From Corinectria fuckeliana (lineage: Eukaryota; Ascomycota; Sordariomycetes; Hypocreales; Nectriaceae), in contig WPDH01000260.1 of the NCBI GenBank assembly GCA_019137255.1, forward strand, positions 1 through 64,000: DNA of 64,000 nucleotides, in the 5' to 3' direction. Every line of letters begins with the position of its first letter. Position 1 is the first letter of the stretch. The notes below the pieces were generated by a model. That model saw only the letters and a list, made by a program, of their open reading frames with translations. It searched no databases and was not told the DNA's origin. The position numbers and the translations under genes were made by a program. This document shows positions 19,927-31,604 of this stretch, in pieces.

Positions 19927-22900
19927 CTAATCGTCCAGTATTTCAATGACAGTCCCTGAAGGGATTGACTTTGACTTCTCGTAGTCGCCACTTGTGACTC
20001 TAGCCAGGTTCGGCGCGGGTGTCTCGTCGTCCGAATCATCAGGCTCTATAACAGGCGTCCACTGTCCGTCGACTTTAACAGTGATGGCCTTGGTATTCGT
20101 CATTCCCTTGGCGACCAGCTCGTTGCGAACCCGCACAAAGTAGTCGTCAATTCGGAGACTTCCTGGACGAGCATCGAGATCGCATATTGGACACTTCCAA
20201 GTGTCCACCATGGAAGGTTCTGGTCCCTTTTGGAATTCCCCTCCACCCTTCTGAGCTGGCTTGCTAGGTCGCGTCTGCAACCAGGTCTCCAAGTCAAAGC
20301 ATTCGAAATGTAAGCAGTTCGCACCTCGAACGGGTACCTTGAACATGCTCGAACTAAAAGGATCTGCCAAGGAAACCTGGAGGGTCTCATCTTCGATGAT
20401 AACGTCATCTGAGTCGGACGGGCGTAAACGTCGAATCATTTTTCCCTTAGTCTCATTCGCAGGAGTATGTTCTCTCTTCTCAACCATAGCTTTCAAAGAG
20501 TCGTGGCTGCGTGTCTCCACGAGCTCGACGGCAACGAAGTACTTTCGTCCTTGCGCAACGTTGTTGTCGGTGACTGAAGGTAAGCTGATCCTAATAGTAT
20601 TATGGCCCATCACCAGTACATCTGTTAGCTCCAGAGGCAGGTCCTTGTGAAAGTGTTGCTTTCGGCGAAGTTCCAGCATGTGATGATTGACATCAACAAA
20701 AAAGTGCTTAGGCCAGTGGCAAGCAGAGACCGCCCAGTCGGCCACCCTGACCTCTGTCTCTTTGAAAGGTCGCGTGCACAGGCGGAGACGGTACCGATAT
20801 GAGCCTTCGAAGTAGTGGCAGAAGGGCAACCCTATTGTTTCCTTTGACATGGTCAACCTCGGGATGTGCTCTCCCGGAACGTCGAAAGACAGGTTCACCA
20901 CTGCAGCTTTCGGCTCGATCGCAACGGGTTGAAGAGCGAAATCCTTGATATACTGGTAATAGCGAGCCAGCACCAGCTGTGTGGGAACTCGCCTAGGGCT
21001 GCGTACGCGAACTTGGTGAAGGCCGATCTCGAGTGAGTGGTGACCGTATGAACTAACGGGATATTCGTTCACGTAGATCTCGGTGTTGCTTGGGGGTACC
21101 ATGAGCCCGGGACTTGATTGACCAGAGTGTCCCATAACTGGAAGGCACAAGGGCAGCTGGTTAGTAGCCAAAGGACCAAAAGCAGGCGCTCTTTGTACCG
21201 GGTTATGAAGGACAGGAGGCTGGGAAGCATAACCACCCGCTGCCGGTGCGCTTTGTTGCCAGGGCTGCGCTACGGCCGCGTATTGAATGAGCCGAGGTTG
21301 GGCCGGCTGGTTAATGCCAGACAGTTGCTGGTTCATGATTTCGGCAAGGGGCAATTGATGAATATGTTGAGAGAACTGCAATCCTTGAGCAGGTGACCCG
21401 GGTTGTGTCGATTGCTGTTGCAGTGAGCTCGCCCGCCTCTGCGGCTGCTGTATCGTGCCGTTTGATGATGAGCCCTGGTATGCTGGTACATCCTGTGTTG
21501 CGTATGGTGAGAGATGAGGTGCTATTGTACCGGTGGAAACGAGTTGAGAGACATGTGACGTGGGGTTGACGAAATTCTGAGAAGGTTGATCCACGACGAA
21601 TTCTGACGCCACATAGCCCCGACTATCGACGGGTAAGTTGGACATCTGTGCGTTTGTATTCCCTCGGGGAGCCGAGCTGCCTAGGTACCCGGGGCCTGAG
21701 GCTCGGCGACTGGTCACCTGGGACTCCGGATGAGTGAATACAGGAGATGGCGCCGCAAACACTCTCGGAGAATTGGCGTTGGGATGAGACAAGACCGGGG
21801 AGGGCTGAGGTAACATACGCCGGCTGTGTTGTTCCGCGGCAGTCGTGGAAGTGATTGTAGGAGAGGCGGCAGCGTCTAGAATGTATTAGTTAACAAACCA
21901 CGCCTGTCTTAAATAATACGATAAATGCTCACTTTGGTTGGATGGCTGTTGCTGTTGCTGTTGCCGCTGCTGCTGCTGCTGCCGTTGTTGTTGTTGTTGT
22001 TGCTGTTGCTGTTGCTGTTGTTGTTGACGGAAGTGCTGCACGATATTTGCGTATTGTGTCCCGATGTCCATTCTTAGCTGGCTGGCCTCGTTGGAGTTGA
22101 AGTTAAATTGGCCATCAGAAATTTGATGCTCGTTGGCCTTGTCTTTGTTGAAGGTGTCGTTCAAGGCCATAGCAATATGGCCATCCTGAACACCAAGCAT
22201 CCGACGGCTTGTGGTGAACAGCAAAGACTGTAGTGAAGGGGAGGTGCAGCCAAAGTTCACTACCATCTCGTATACTAGAAAGGGAAATTGCCGGGTCTGA
22301 GTCGACCTCACCATGTGTTCCCAGTAGGTGGAGAGCTGGCCAAGGAAACGTGCAACGTTGTTCATTGAGTGACTCTGCGGGTACGAGCGACAAATGTCGG
22401 CTGGATTTCCAGGGAAATTCGCAAACCATTCGACGTGGTTGACCGACATCAAGTCATTCTTCCTGAGAACCGTCTGCAGAATTTGAAATGAGTGATCTAC
22501 AGCCTCAACTGGCACCTGAGGCTGTAAGAGGCCGTAAACGGCATTCTTGTCGAGAGACCACGTGCAAAACAGTTGATGAAGCACAATGTAGAATATGTCA
22601 TGTGTCACACATGCTTCCCGGAGGAGCTTAAACCGAGGAATCTCAACTACTTCGTTAAGTAGCCCTGTGCCTTCATATTGTGCGATGCGAGATATGACTG
22701 CTTGCAGCCAGAGGGTCAGCACCTTAGACAGGTCCGCCTGGGACCGCTTGCGCTTGGACTGATATTGAGCGGCCCTGGCACCAGGTAAGTCAGCCCTCTG
22801 ACCGACCTGCGGAGACGATGTGTTCCTGCGAGCAAGCGATGGCTGAAGACCTGGTGTCTGTTGTGCGGGGGCAGTCGAGCCGGAAGCGGAAGGCATAGCT

Positions 22901-23626
22901 TGTTCCGTCAAAGATGTGAGAGATCTAGGAGAGGCGACAACACTGGCCTGTTGCAATTGCTCCACGTTTCTGTCATTTGAAGCAGTATTTAGCCTGGGGG
23001 CCATACTGCCTCGAGAGATATTGTCGAGAGCAGCAGGTTGTGGGGGAGCTGTCGTGTCAGCATTGCCAATTGAGCCGTGATTCGGGCTGTTGTTATGGCT
23101 CGAAATGACTGGGCTTGGTTCGTCGGTTAGCGCTGGAGATGGCAGAACGGCTTGGTTTCTATCATCTCGAGGTTAGCAAAGATGATTACCGACGATTTGA
23201 GGCAGAGTTTCGCATCATTCGTCTGCGATACGTAGCTCTGCAATCCCGTGCTTATGAACTACAGCGGGATCGAAATGCGAGGCACGTGCAGATAATTAGC
23301 AGGATGATGAAGCATTACCTCGAAAGATCTATCACGGCAGGCTGGTCTAACTGCTGGGATGCTGGGATGCTCTCGCGCGGCTGGGTGTTGCCTCCATTCG
23401 TAGACGAGGCAAGCGAGGATTTACGATCAATTGTCGGCCGGGGGCGTTTGCGAGAGGTGACATCGGAGGGCCTGATTCGGTTTGTTGTCGGGTAGGCGGC
23501 ATCTGTCATCCACGAGGGACGGCGGCCACCGAAGAAAAAGTCGACGGTCTGGTTGGAGGTGGCGATCTGTGCGGCGTCTTGCGCAGGATTACCCCGTGAT
23601 TGGGGCTGGTCGGGCGACTGTGGCAT
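19927..23626 (-). CDS. SP-RING/MIZ zinc-finger protein, putative SUMO E3 ligase
   Basis: Exons on the minus strand are 23626-23319, 23158-21933 and 21875-19927, with introns 23159-23318 (GTAATG..TAG) and 21876-21932 (GTGAGC..TAG). They total 3483 nt and 1160 residues. The N-terminus has VDFFFGGRRPSWM and a VIDLS motif (residues 98-102) that resembles a SUMO-interacting motif. A helical region (residues about 235-430) precedes a polyglutamine tract (about residues 481-510) and a long Gln/Pro/Ser-rich stretch. The SP-RING lies at about residues 1015-1080 with CLHFEC (from 1032) and CPIC (from 1073). The last residues, VIEILDD, form a second SIM-like motif. SP-RING proteins recruit Ubc9 and stimulate SUMO transfer, so a nuclear SUMO ligase role is inferred by family. 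Confidence 0.88.
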
Positions 23627-26600
23627 TTCACGGGTCTATAGCGTCGGAAGAGGTTCTAGCGAAGTTGCGAGGTCAGTTGTATGAACACGATGTGGTGGAC
23701 AAAGGTCTGGGCGCAGAGGGGCAAGGAGACAGGAGCATGCGAAAGGGAGGCTACCATTTGGAATTGCAATGGTGGCTCAGCGTATCCTTTTTCTGAAGCC
23801 GTTTGCGAACGGGCTGGTCATGATTTGGCGAGTGGTCCTAGGAGCGGGAGCGTCGGGAGGCCGCGCCCGTGTGAATTGCAGGGAGCCGTGCTGTATGTAT
23901 CAATCTACGGGTGGCGAGACGAGTATGGACGCTGGCAGCCGCGAGGGCGGGCGTATAGGAGAGAGCGAAGGCAAGAGTGGGGGTGCGATTGAGGGACGAT
24001 GAGTTGGGGAAGGAGAAGGCGATGCGTGAATGGTTTGGACGACGAGATTGTTGGCGATTGTGGAGGCGACGATGGGAGAGCGAGGATGGCAGGGCGACGA
24101 CGGTGGCGAAAGCGATGAGAACTTCAAGAACTGCAGCGACGGCGGCAGTGAGGGCGACGATGGCGGCAGGAGCGATGGAGGGACATCCGGAAGATGAAAC
24201 GGGTCGGGAGTAATGGCACAGCCGGAGTCAACAATGAGCTGGCCAGCGGCTTCGGATCATACTAATAAAGAGGCTCTTTGCCGTCACCGTTGTTGGTTGC
24301 GCGCAGCCTCAGCCTGGTGGGTTCCCCGGTTAGCTTGGTAGAGCGCTGTTGGATGGGCTCGGTGCTAAGTGGATCGCCTAAGGCACCTAAACCCCTTGCG
24401 CGCGCCTCTCCCCGCTATGTACCTAAGTCGGTACATAGTAATAGAAAACGTGTAGGGTAGCCGCCGTCACACTGTTAGTAAGATATCATTTTCTCCTTAC
24501 TACGTACTTAATACTACCTACCCTCAGAACCACTGAACAGTAACTCGTCCACAATATTTTACCTTAATTTGCCAGCAAGGTCGTGATCCCAAGTACCTTG
24601 CTATGTGAGAATGTAATCACTTAGTGTAAGGCTGCAACTGCGCTTTAACAAAGGACGGATAGTCACAGCTTTTCTCGCCTGGCGACCGGTCTTGTACTCT
24701 AATAATTGTAGTTTCTTTAGAAGGTGGATGGAAGGACGTCCCCCTCTGCTAGTGGTTTTTGTTTCCCTCCCGAGTGCACCAATACCATTTATTATCTCGA
24801 CATGGCTTTGCTTATTATGATGGTCGATGACGCCTGTTCTCTGGTAAACTCACTACAAAGGCCGGCAGAGATGTATAATGGCTCTGGGATGAGCCTGCCC
24901 GGCACAAAGAAATGGCAAAGATTTCTTGACACTGGATTGGAAGCGTACGTTGGTATTTACTTGGGTACCTAGGTACCTAGGTAGGGAGGTAGTGGACAAA
25001 TACTTCATACCAACCTACTTAGGAATGAGAAAAGGAGGAAGATGAGACAGCCAACCCCTGCTAATCTAGACTACAGTATCGGAGATTTCGAAACGTACCT
25101 TCCCTTGACGGGTACAGCCGCGGCGTCTTATCTATTGTCAGCCACAGGGAAAAATATGGATGCCCGAAGAAAAGGGGAGAAGAAAAGGAAGAGCCAAGAA
25201 CGAAGGCCACTGGTACTGGGAAGTATGACCAGGAGGTCTAATCGTGGTTCTCGGGCATGTTGATTCTAATGTATTCTGTGTTGAGAGGAAGCTGGCGTCA
25301 GGCGTTGGTTGATTAGGTTAGGTACTTCGGTACTTAGCTAGCTGAGGCTAGTATTTGTTGACTTGATTATTTTCACCACTGGCGCTTTGCCCCGTGGTTT
25401 GAACGGCACCACTGTTAATGAAGGCGCCGCCATCATTCCCCACGTTCGACGGGCCCCCCCGGGTCGCTAATGAGCCGGAGCGCCGGAGACTGATGTACGT
25501 ACTGCGTAGCACGTATTCATTGTACGAATACTTCGTAGTGCCGGGTGAGTCTCAGGGAATCAGGTAATAGGTAATGACCGGTCGGGTGGGAAGAATCACT
25601 GAATGTGCGCCTGGAGAGTTGGCGGTTATCTATTCGAATCGTGTCGTGTCGGGACATGCCCATTACCGGTGGGAAGCGCCTGAGACCGACTTTGATAGGT
25701 CTCACCGGAAAGAGGCAGGCTACTGCCCATGCTGCTATCTCACCTACCCTATACATACGATGGTGATCGTGGCTGAATACCTGTCCCAATACTATACTTC
25801 GTTACGCTTGTACGTAGTGAAAACAACGTATAGTACGGGTTGATTGCAGGGGCTAGATAGATATGCGTGAGACAAATTACCGGATCGATTCGATGGTGCG
25901 GACCGTCCATTCATTCCTTAACTAACCCATGATCTCCATGATCTCCATGAAACCTTGAAACCCATTTCTTCTTCTCTCCCTGTGCACGGCCGTTCCTGTT
26001 CAGCTTGCTGCCATAGGTTGTTTTTAATCCGTACGTAGCACGAATATTTCTTGCTTATTTTCGCACGCCTCTAGAAAGAAAGTTGTTTGCATCCGTACAA
26101 CCCCCCCCGGTGGGACTCGTCACCCTCGGTCGCTTACTCTCTTCAATGCTTCGTTTTCCCTGGTCTTCACAAACTGCCAATATCGTCGTAGTCCATTTAG
26201 CGCACAACGTTAGATTGTCTTATTGTCAACATTCACACTCGAGTTACGTGGCGCCGTGGCGCACTAAGCATGGGTGAAGTAATCATCTAGTCTCTGCCGT
26301 TCTCTCGTCACATTTACTATCCTTGTCCTCTACCTTTTGGCCCTTTTTCCTTGGCCATCTGAGCTGGCACCGCACCTGAAATAGCACAGCGAAGCTGAGC
26401 GCATCATCCAATCCCAACACGTTCCCCATGGAGACGGTGGAGGAAGCATTGATGTGATGCACATGCACGGATGGCTGTTAGTCATTTAGGACTCTGCTCA
26501 GCTTCGTCAAGAGGGCCTCCGTAACCGTACATTGCAATTAAGCCATCAAATAGAACATGCGCCTTATATATGCAGGGAGACATATGAAGCACACCCAAGA

Positions 26601-27573
26601 GGCGCCTCTTGCGATCCAAACTCTCTCCTTTCCGGAGCCAATACCACAAACATTCCCAAAAGAAGACGCCTCAGATATCTGCGAGATCATGGACCTTTCC
26701 TAGTGTCCAAGGCACAAGGCACAAAGTAGAAAGCCGCGCCGCACCAATCGTGGAAGTCCACGCTGGGGCGCCGATTCGCCCTGGTCAGCTCAGGGATCAC
26801 CCTAAGTACTAAGGCTCGTGCCTAGGTACATACCTAGGGTGTCTTCCACGCCCCATGGAATCCATGGAATCCAATCCAACTCCACCTCAGCACGCTGCTG
26901 CACTGAAGGTGGTAGATTAGCTGGTAGTGCATGAGCTGGCCTCCATACAACGCACCACAGCATTTGCACGGGCAGCGCACCATGAAGAGCACACAGGAAG
27001 AGCGAGCACCCAGAGAATCTCCCCAAAGCCCACTAAAAACTGCTCCATAGGTACCTACATCCACACCCCCACCCACCACCGAAAACGACCTATCCACCCA
27101 CCACCGCCGCTGCGTCGAAAGCTCAGAGGCTCAAAGCCACCACCACCATCTCCACCTCTGCAGCAGCACCTGGCATCTTCAGCACCCGCTTGCGCGACTC
27201 CATTTCATCCATCTCCCTCCAGCAATCCCCCATTGCCGACAGCTTGCCCAACTACACAAGCGGAGCTGACGAGCCTCGCGGGCTGGCAGATGGTTGCCGT
27301 CGATATCGCCAACGCCATCCTCAGCATCCTCTGATCGCATCCCTCGCCTCTATCAGACTCCTGCCGCCCAACGTCCAACCTCCATCGCACATCCTGGCCG
27401 ACCTTTCGCCGCCCCTCTGCCAGCCCTTCAAACCACCGCCGCCGCGCTCGGCCTGCCATTTTCCGACCCTCATCTTTCCACAACCGTTTCTCGTCTCAAC
27501 CTCCGACACCCGTCACCCGACACCCAACGTCTTTTTCTCTATTCGACCAGCGGCTTCTGGCACCTTTTCAACC
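23627..27573. other. 3.9-kb divergent gene-free stretch
   Basis: The stretch lies between the start codons of the SP-RING gene (-) and the Boi-like gene (+). I find no supported gene. Positions 23650-24230 have codon-like composition in several frames but no family motif. Palindromic CCTAGGTACC-type words occur at about 24963-24982 and 26820-26842, and a perfect 16-base palindrome at 26596-26611. CT/CA-rich sequence at 27060-27570 probably represents the promoter and 5' leader of the Boi-like gene. Confidence 0.55.
26596..26611. repeat. perfect 16-bp palindrome
   Basis: CAAGAGGCGCCTCTTG is fully self-complementary and sits in non-coding DNA about 960 bp upstream of the Boi-like start codon. 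It could be a dimeric protein-binding site. Confidence 0.7.
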
Positions 27574-30500
27574 ATGGCCGCAAGAGGCCCCAACGATGGC
27601 CAGGTTCGCCCGGACGCTGGCGATCTTTTGCTCGTGATCCGTGAGTATTATTCGTTGAGCACCTCATCCCCATCCCTATTCCTAATCCTAATCCTATTCC
27701 CATTTCCGCTCCCTCCCCTCTGGTCAAACCTTACTGTTCCCCCATCGCGCCACTCCTCTGACTCGCCACTTTTCTTCAAATGCAGACGACTTCCAAGCCC
27801 GGAGTTCCGACGAATTGAGCTTGTCGAAGGGTGATCGAGTCGAGCTCATCGAACGGGACGACGAATTCGGCGATGGGTGGTTCCTCGGCCGCCATCTTGT
27901 CAACAGCAACACTGGCCTCTTCCCCGAAGGTTTGTCGTTCTATGCTGGCTTTCCGCATTCGCAGTAGCGACTAACCCTCGCCAGTCTACACGAGACCTGC
28001 GCCCAAGAACATTCCGACCAGCTCCTTTGCCTCAAAACCCAACAGCCCGCAGCCAGCACCAGAATCCAGAGCGACAGGCACCGCCGATGCGCCCCACAAG
28101 GATGATCGTGTTCCTAGACCCCCATCCGCGACTATATCGCAACCAATCGACCATCCCGTAACCCTACCGCTAAACTCGGTACACAAATCTGATCCTGTTA
28201 TCGCTCCGTCGGAACCACCGGTGTCTATTCACTCTCAATTCGGAACCCCAAGCCAGGACAGCACGGTGCTACACGAAACCTTGACCGTAATAAATGAGCA
28301 TATTACGGACTTAAGGTCACCGTCTAGTAATGGCGGACTTCGAACCACTGGGAACGATTCCGGTAGTGAGTACAGCAGCAACCCGCTCGATCATCGAGCG
28401 TCCTACATTCACGGGGAGGAAACCGACGAAGAGGAAGATGAAGCCCACACTACTCGCGTCGAAGTCGAGGCCTGGTCCGCCGATGCCGTTGCCGAGTATC
28501 TCTTTACCTCCGGGGTGGAAAAGCATCACTGTGAAGTATTCAGAGACCAGGAGATTTCGGGAGAGGTACTTTTGGGCATGGACCAAAGCTCGCTGTTCAT
28601 TAAAGCGTTTGATCTGGGCTCGGTCGGACGGCGACTCAAGACATGGCACAAGATTAAGGCGCTTCAAGATGAAGTGAGTGGTTCGGGATTCGACACGCGG
28701 CGGTCAACACAGACATATGGAAGCGAGGCCGGAGCCGAGGAAGGCCGACGGGCTAGGAGCCGAACAAACACCCTGACAAACCGGCCAATTTCCATCCAAA
28801 CAAGACGACTCTCACTGTCTCAGACCCCCAAGGCATCACCGACAACACTCACACCGATAGCCCAAGACAGTCCGCCCCGTCCCGGTCACGTCAAGAGGCC
28901 TTCCGCTGCATCTATTCGGGAACTCCACCAATCACGTCGCCACTCCTCGACCGACTTCCATCTCCCTGGGACTGCGCTTTCGACAGGACCATCCCCCGTC
29001 CCCAAGATCGCTCACCTTGGCACATTTCCTAGTACCGAGGGTTCGCATAGAAAACAGGCATCATTTGACCGAAATTGGACTCTGGGGAGTGCCACACCAA
29101 GGCCTCTATCTTCCACTGGCCTTCAGGATCTCTTGAGCCCCCCGGGTGCGGAACAGCAAGATTCAGCCGTTGAGTTAGATCGAGGATACTTCTCTGGCAC
29201 AGAGGTTGACGGGAGAAAGCGGAATCTGCTGCGAAAGCGAGACAGCGGCGCTGAATCCAGGAAGTCAAGTTACACGGAGGAACAGAGGGTCCGCAGCGCT
29301 ACAGCCATTACTCGGCAGTCGAGGTTTGGAAGCATGGGCTCATTGACCGAAGGCAGTCTGTCCTCTGCTGCTCAGAAGTATTATGGGCTTCAGGCAGGGG
29401 TTCATAGGCGAACCGCCTCAAGCACCACCACCGAATCCATCAGGAACATGCCGCGAGCTGGGGAAGCTTCATCGCCCACCGTGACGAAGCTCGACACCTC
29501 CGTGGGAGGTTCCCGATCTTCTACTTCAGCATCCACGTCAAAAATCCCTGGTTTCAATACTGACTGGCTTTCTGCTGTGGTCAACAAGCCCATGTCCTTC
29601 GCCGGGAGCATGGGCAAGCGCACCATCTCAGATAACGTCAGCAACGACCGCTCCAAGACCGGGACGCCCATGGATTCACCCAGCAAGGAGATTATAGTCG
29701 AGTCGCCTGCGCGTACTGGGTCGACGACACCCTCCGGAGGCCCTAGCTTCGACCTTGATTCTCCTGACACTGCAAAGAGCCCCAGCACAGCGACGACTCA
29801 AGTCAGCAAGAACAACCGCAAGAAGAGCAAAAAGGAGACCAGCGCATATACGCGTGGTCTGTTAAAAATAGCACCCAAGGACGCGATGAAGGATGCAGAC
29901 TACAGTGGCTGGATGAGGAAGAAGAGCTCCAACCTGATGACGACATGGAAGCCGCGCCTGTTTGTTCTCAAGGGACGACGCTTGTCATACTATTACTCTG
30001 AGGATGATGATCAGGAGAAGGGCCTGATTGATATTTCCTTCCATCGGGTGCTCCCTGCCGATAACGAGAAGTTGACAGGCCTACATGCCACCATCACCGG
30101 CGCGGTGGGTGGCCAAGCCATGCCGACTAACCTGAACGATACCGAGGTGTTAGACAAAGGAGATGATGCCGTCTTTATTTTTAAGCTCGTACCGCCACGA
30201 GCCGGCTTGTCGAGGGCCGTCAACTTCACGAAGCCCACTGTTCATTATTTCGCTGTACCCAACCTGAAGCAAGGCCGCCTGTGGATGGCAGCCCTGATGA
30301 AGGCCACGATTGACCGTGACGACACCAAACCGATCACGACCACCTACCAGCAGAAGACAATCTCGCTTGCCAAGGCGAAACAAATGCGCCACCGCCCCCC
30401 TGCCTTGATGAATCTCGAGGAAGGCACCGAGGGTACGTCGGGTTTGGACAAGAAGGACACGAATGGCCTCGGCATCTCCTATGATGAGGCAGACAGCGGC

Positions 30501-30596
30501 GTTTCCGGTGTGGATAAACTCAAGGCCGAGGACACCAAGGCCAGCAGCGAGGTAGGGGATAAGGAGAGTACTCTCACCCCACAGAGTACCTCCTGA
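27574..30596 (+). CDS. Boi1/Boi2-family polarity protein (SH3-SAM-PH)
   Basis: Exons are 27574-27640, 27786-27929 and 27985-30596, with introns 27641-27785 (GTGAGT..CAG) and 27930-27984 (GTTTGT..CAG, branch GACTAAC), giving 940 residues. The domain order is an SH3 domain at residues 17-74 (LLLVIHDFQARSSDELSL ... GWFLG ... GLFPE), a SAM domain at about 232-299 (VEAWSADAVAEYLF ... LKTWHKIKAL), long Ser/Thr-rich linkers, and a PH domain at about 709-847 (YSGWMRKKSS ... WKPRLFVLKGRRLSYYYS ... GRLWMAALMKA). This is the architecture of yeast Boi1/Boi2, which bind Cdc42/Bem1 partners and the exocyst at growth sites. In a filamentous fungus a hyphal-tip role is expected by family knowledge. The gene converges on the FHL1-like gene. 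Confidence 0.95.
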
Positions 30597-31604
30597 AGAG
30601 TTTAAGAGTGATTGTTTTCCAACGCGAGGAGCTCAGTGACGAGCTATGATCGTTTAGTACCCAAGGGCGATGGCACTGAGGAGGAACTACGGTTTCTCTT
30701 GTGCAAACTGGCGCATGGTATTTTTTGCTGGGGTTTTTTTTTTGAGAGGGAGATGCTGTTCTGTCCTTTTCTTCTTCTTCTTTATTTTTCTCAAGCTTCT
30801 CATATACGATACCTACAACCCATATTAGCTCTAGGAAGAAAGGGCAAAGGACGACCTGGCCTGGCGCGGGTCAACGAGAAGAAATGCCGGATGGAGTATC
30901 TGAGACGCTGCGCTGTCGAAAAGGAAAATGAAACAATGACGTGACAAGATCGATGACGGAAAGACGGGCTGTCGGTCCTTTCTAGTTGGGAGCGAGTGTC
31001 GAGGGGGGTACGATGATTGGGGTTTGGTGGGCGTCTACATACTAGCGTCTACACTATTTTGATTTTAATCTGACGAAAGGCTTCTCGTTGATGAGACTTC
31101 GAGGGAGAGGTGAACCAAACTGCCTAATTTATCAAGTTCCCAGCCCTGTTGAGTCTGGGTTCTGGAGTTGAAGACCGTGGAGAAGATGGTATGTGGTGGT
31201 GGTACACGGATCGACGAGACAGGCACTTATAGAAGACCGCAAGCAAGCACGGGGAGAGGAGACGTAGTGTATCAAACGTTATTTTGGGTAGATGTTCGCT
31301 TGCTCTAGAGGTATATCATATAAGCCGAAAAGAAGAAAATGAGTATCCCCCGAGGTGCGCCCCACCTCCACCGAGTTATATAACAGCCGCATGGAAACCA
31401 AAAGCACAGTGCTTGGATCCTGCTGTAACGAGGACAGGCCATTAAGAGCTGCCTATCTAGCAAGCTCCAGTCATACTCATCATTAGACCATGAAAAACGC
31501 CCTCCAAAAAAGCACTATGTTGTCGACTTGTCACTGTTCCCACTCCGTTCCCTATCCTCCGTTCAACAGCGTCTCGCTTAGGCCTGAATTTAGGGGGCAT
31601 GGCT
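30597..31604. other. convergent intergenic region
   Basis: This region holds the 3' flanks of the Boi-like (+) and FHL1-like (-) genes. It contains T-rich patches after the Boi-like stop (30721-30800), consistent with 3' untranslated sequence. No gene is seen. Confidence 0.6.

Noticed and set aside
24724..24972. Open frame of 82 codons with MALLIMMVDDACSLV-like sequence
   Set aside because: It begins with GTG rather than ATG, has no motif or splice partner, and lies in repeat-rich spacer.
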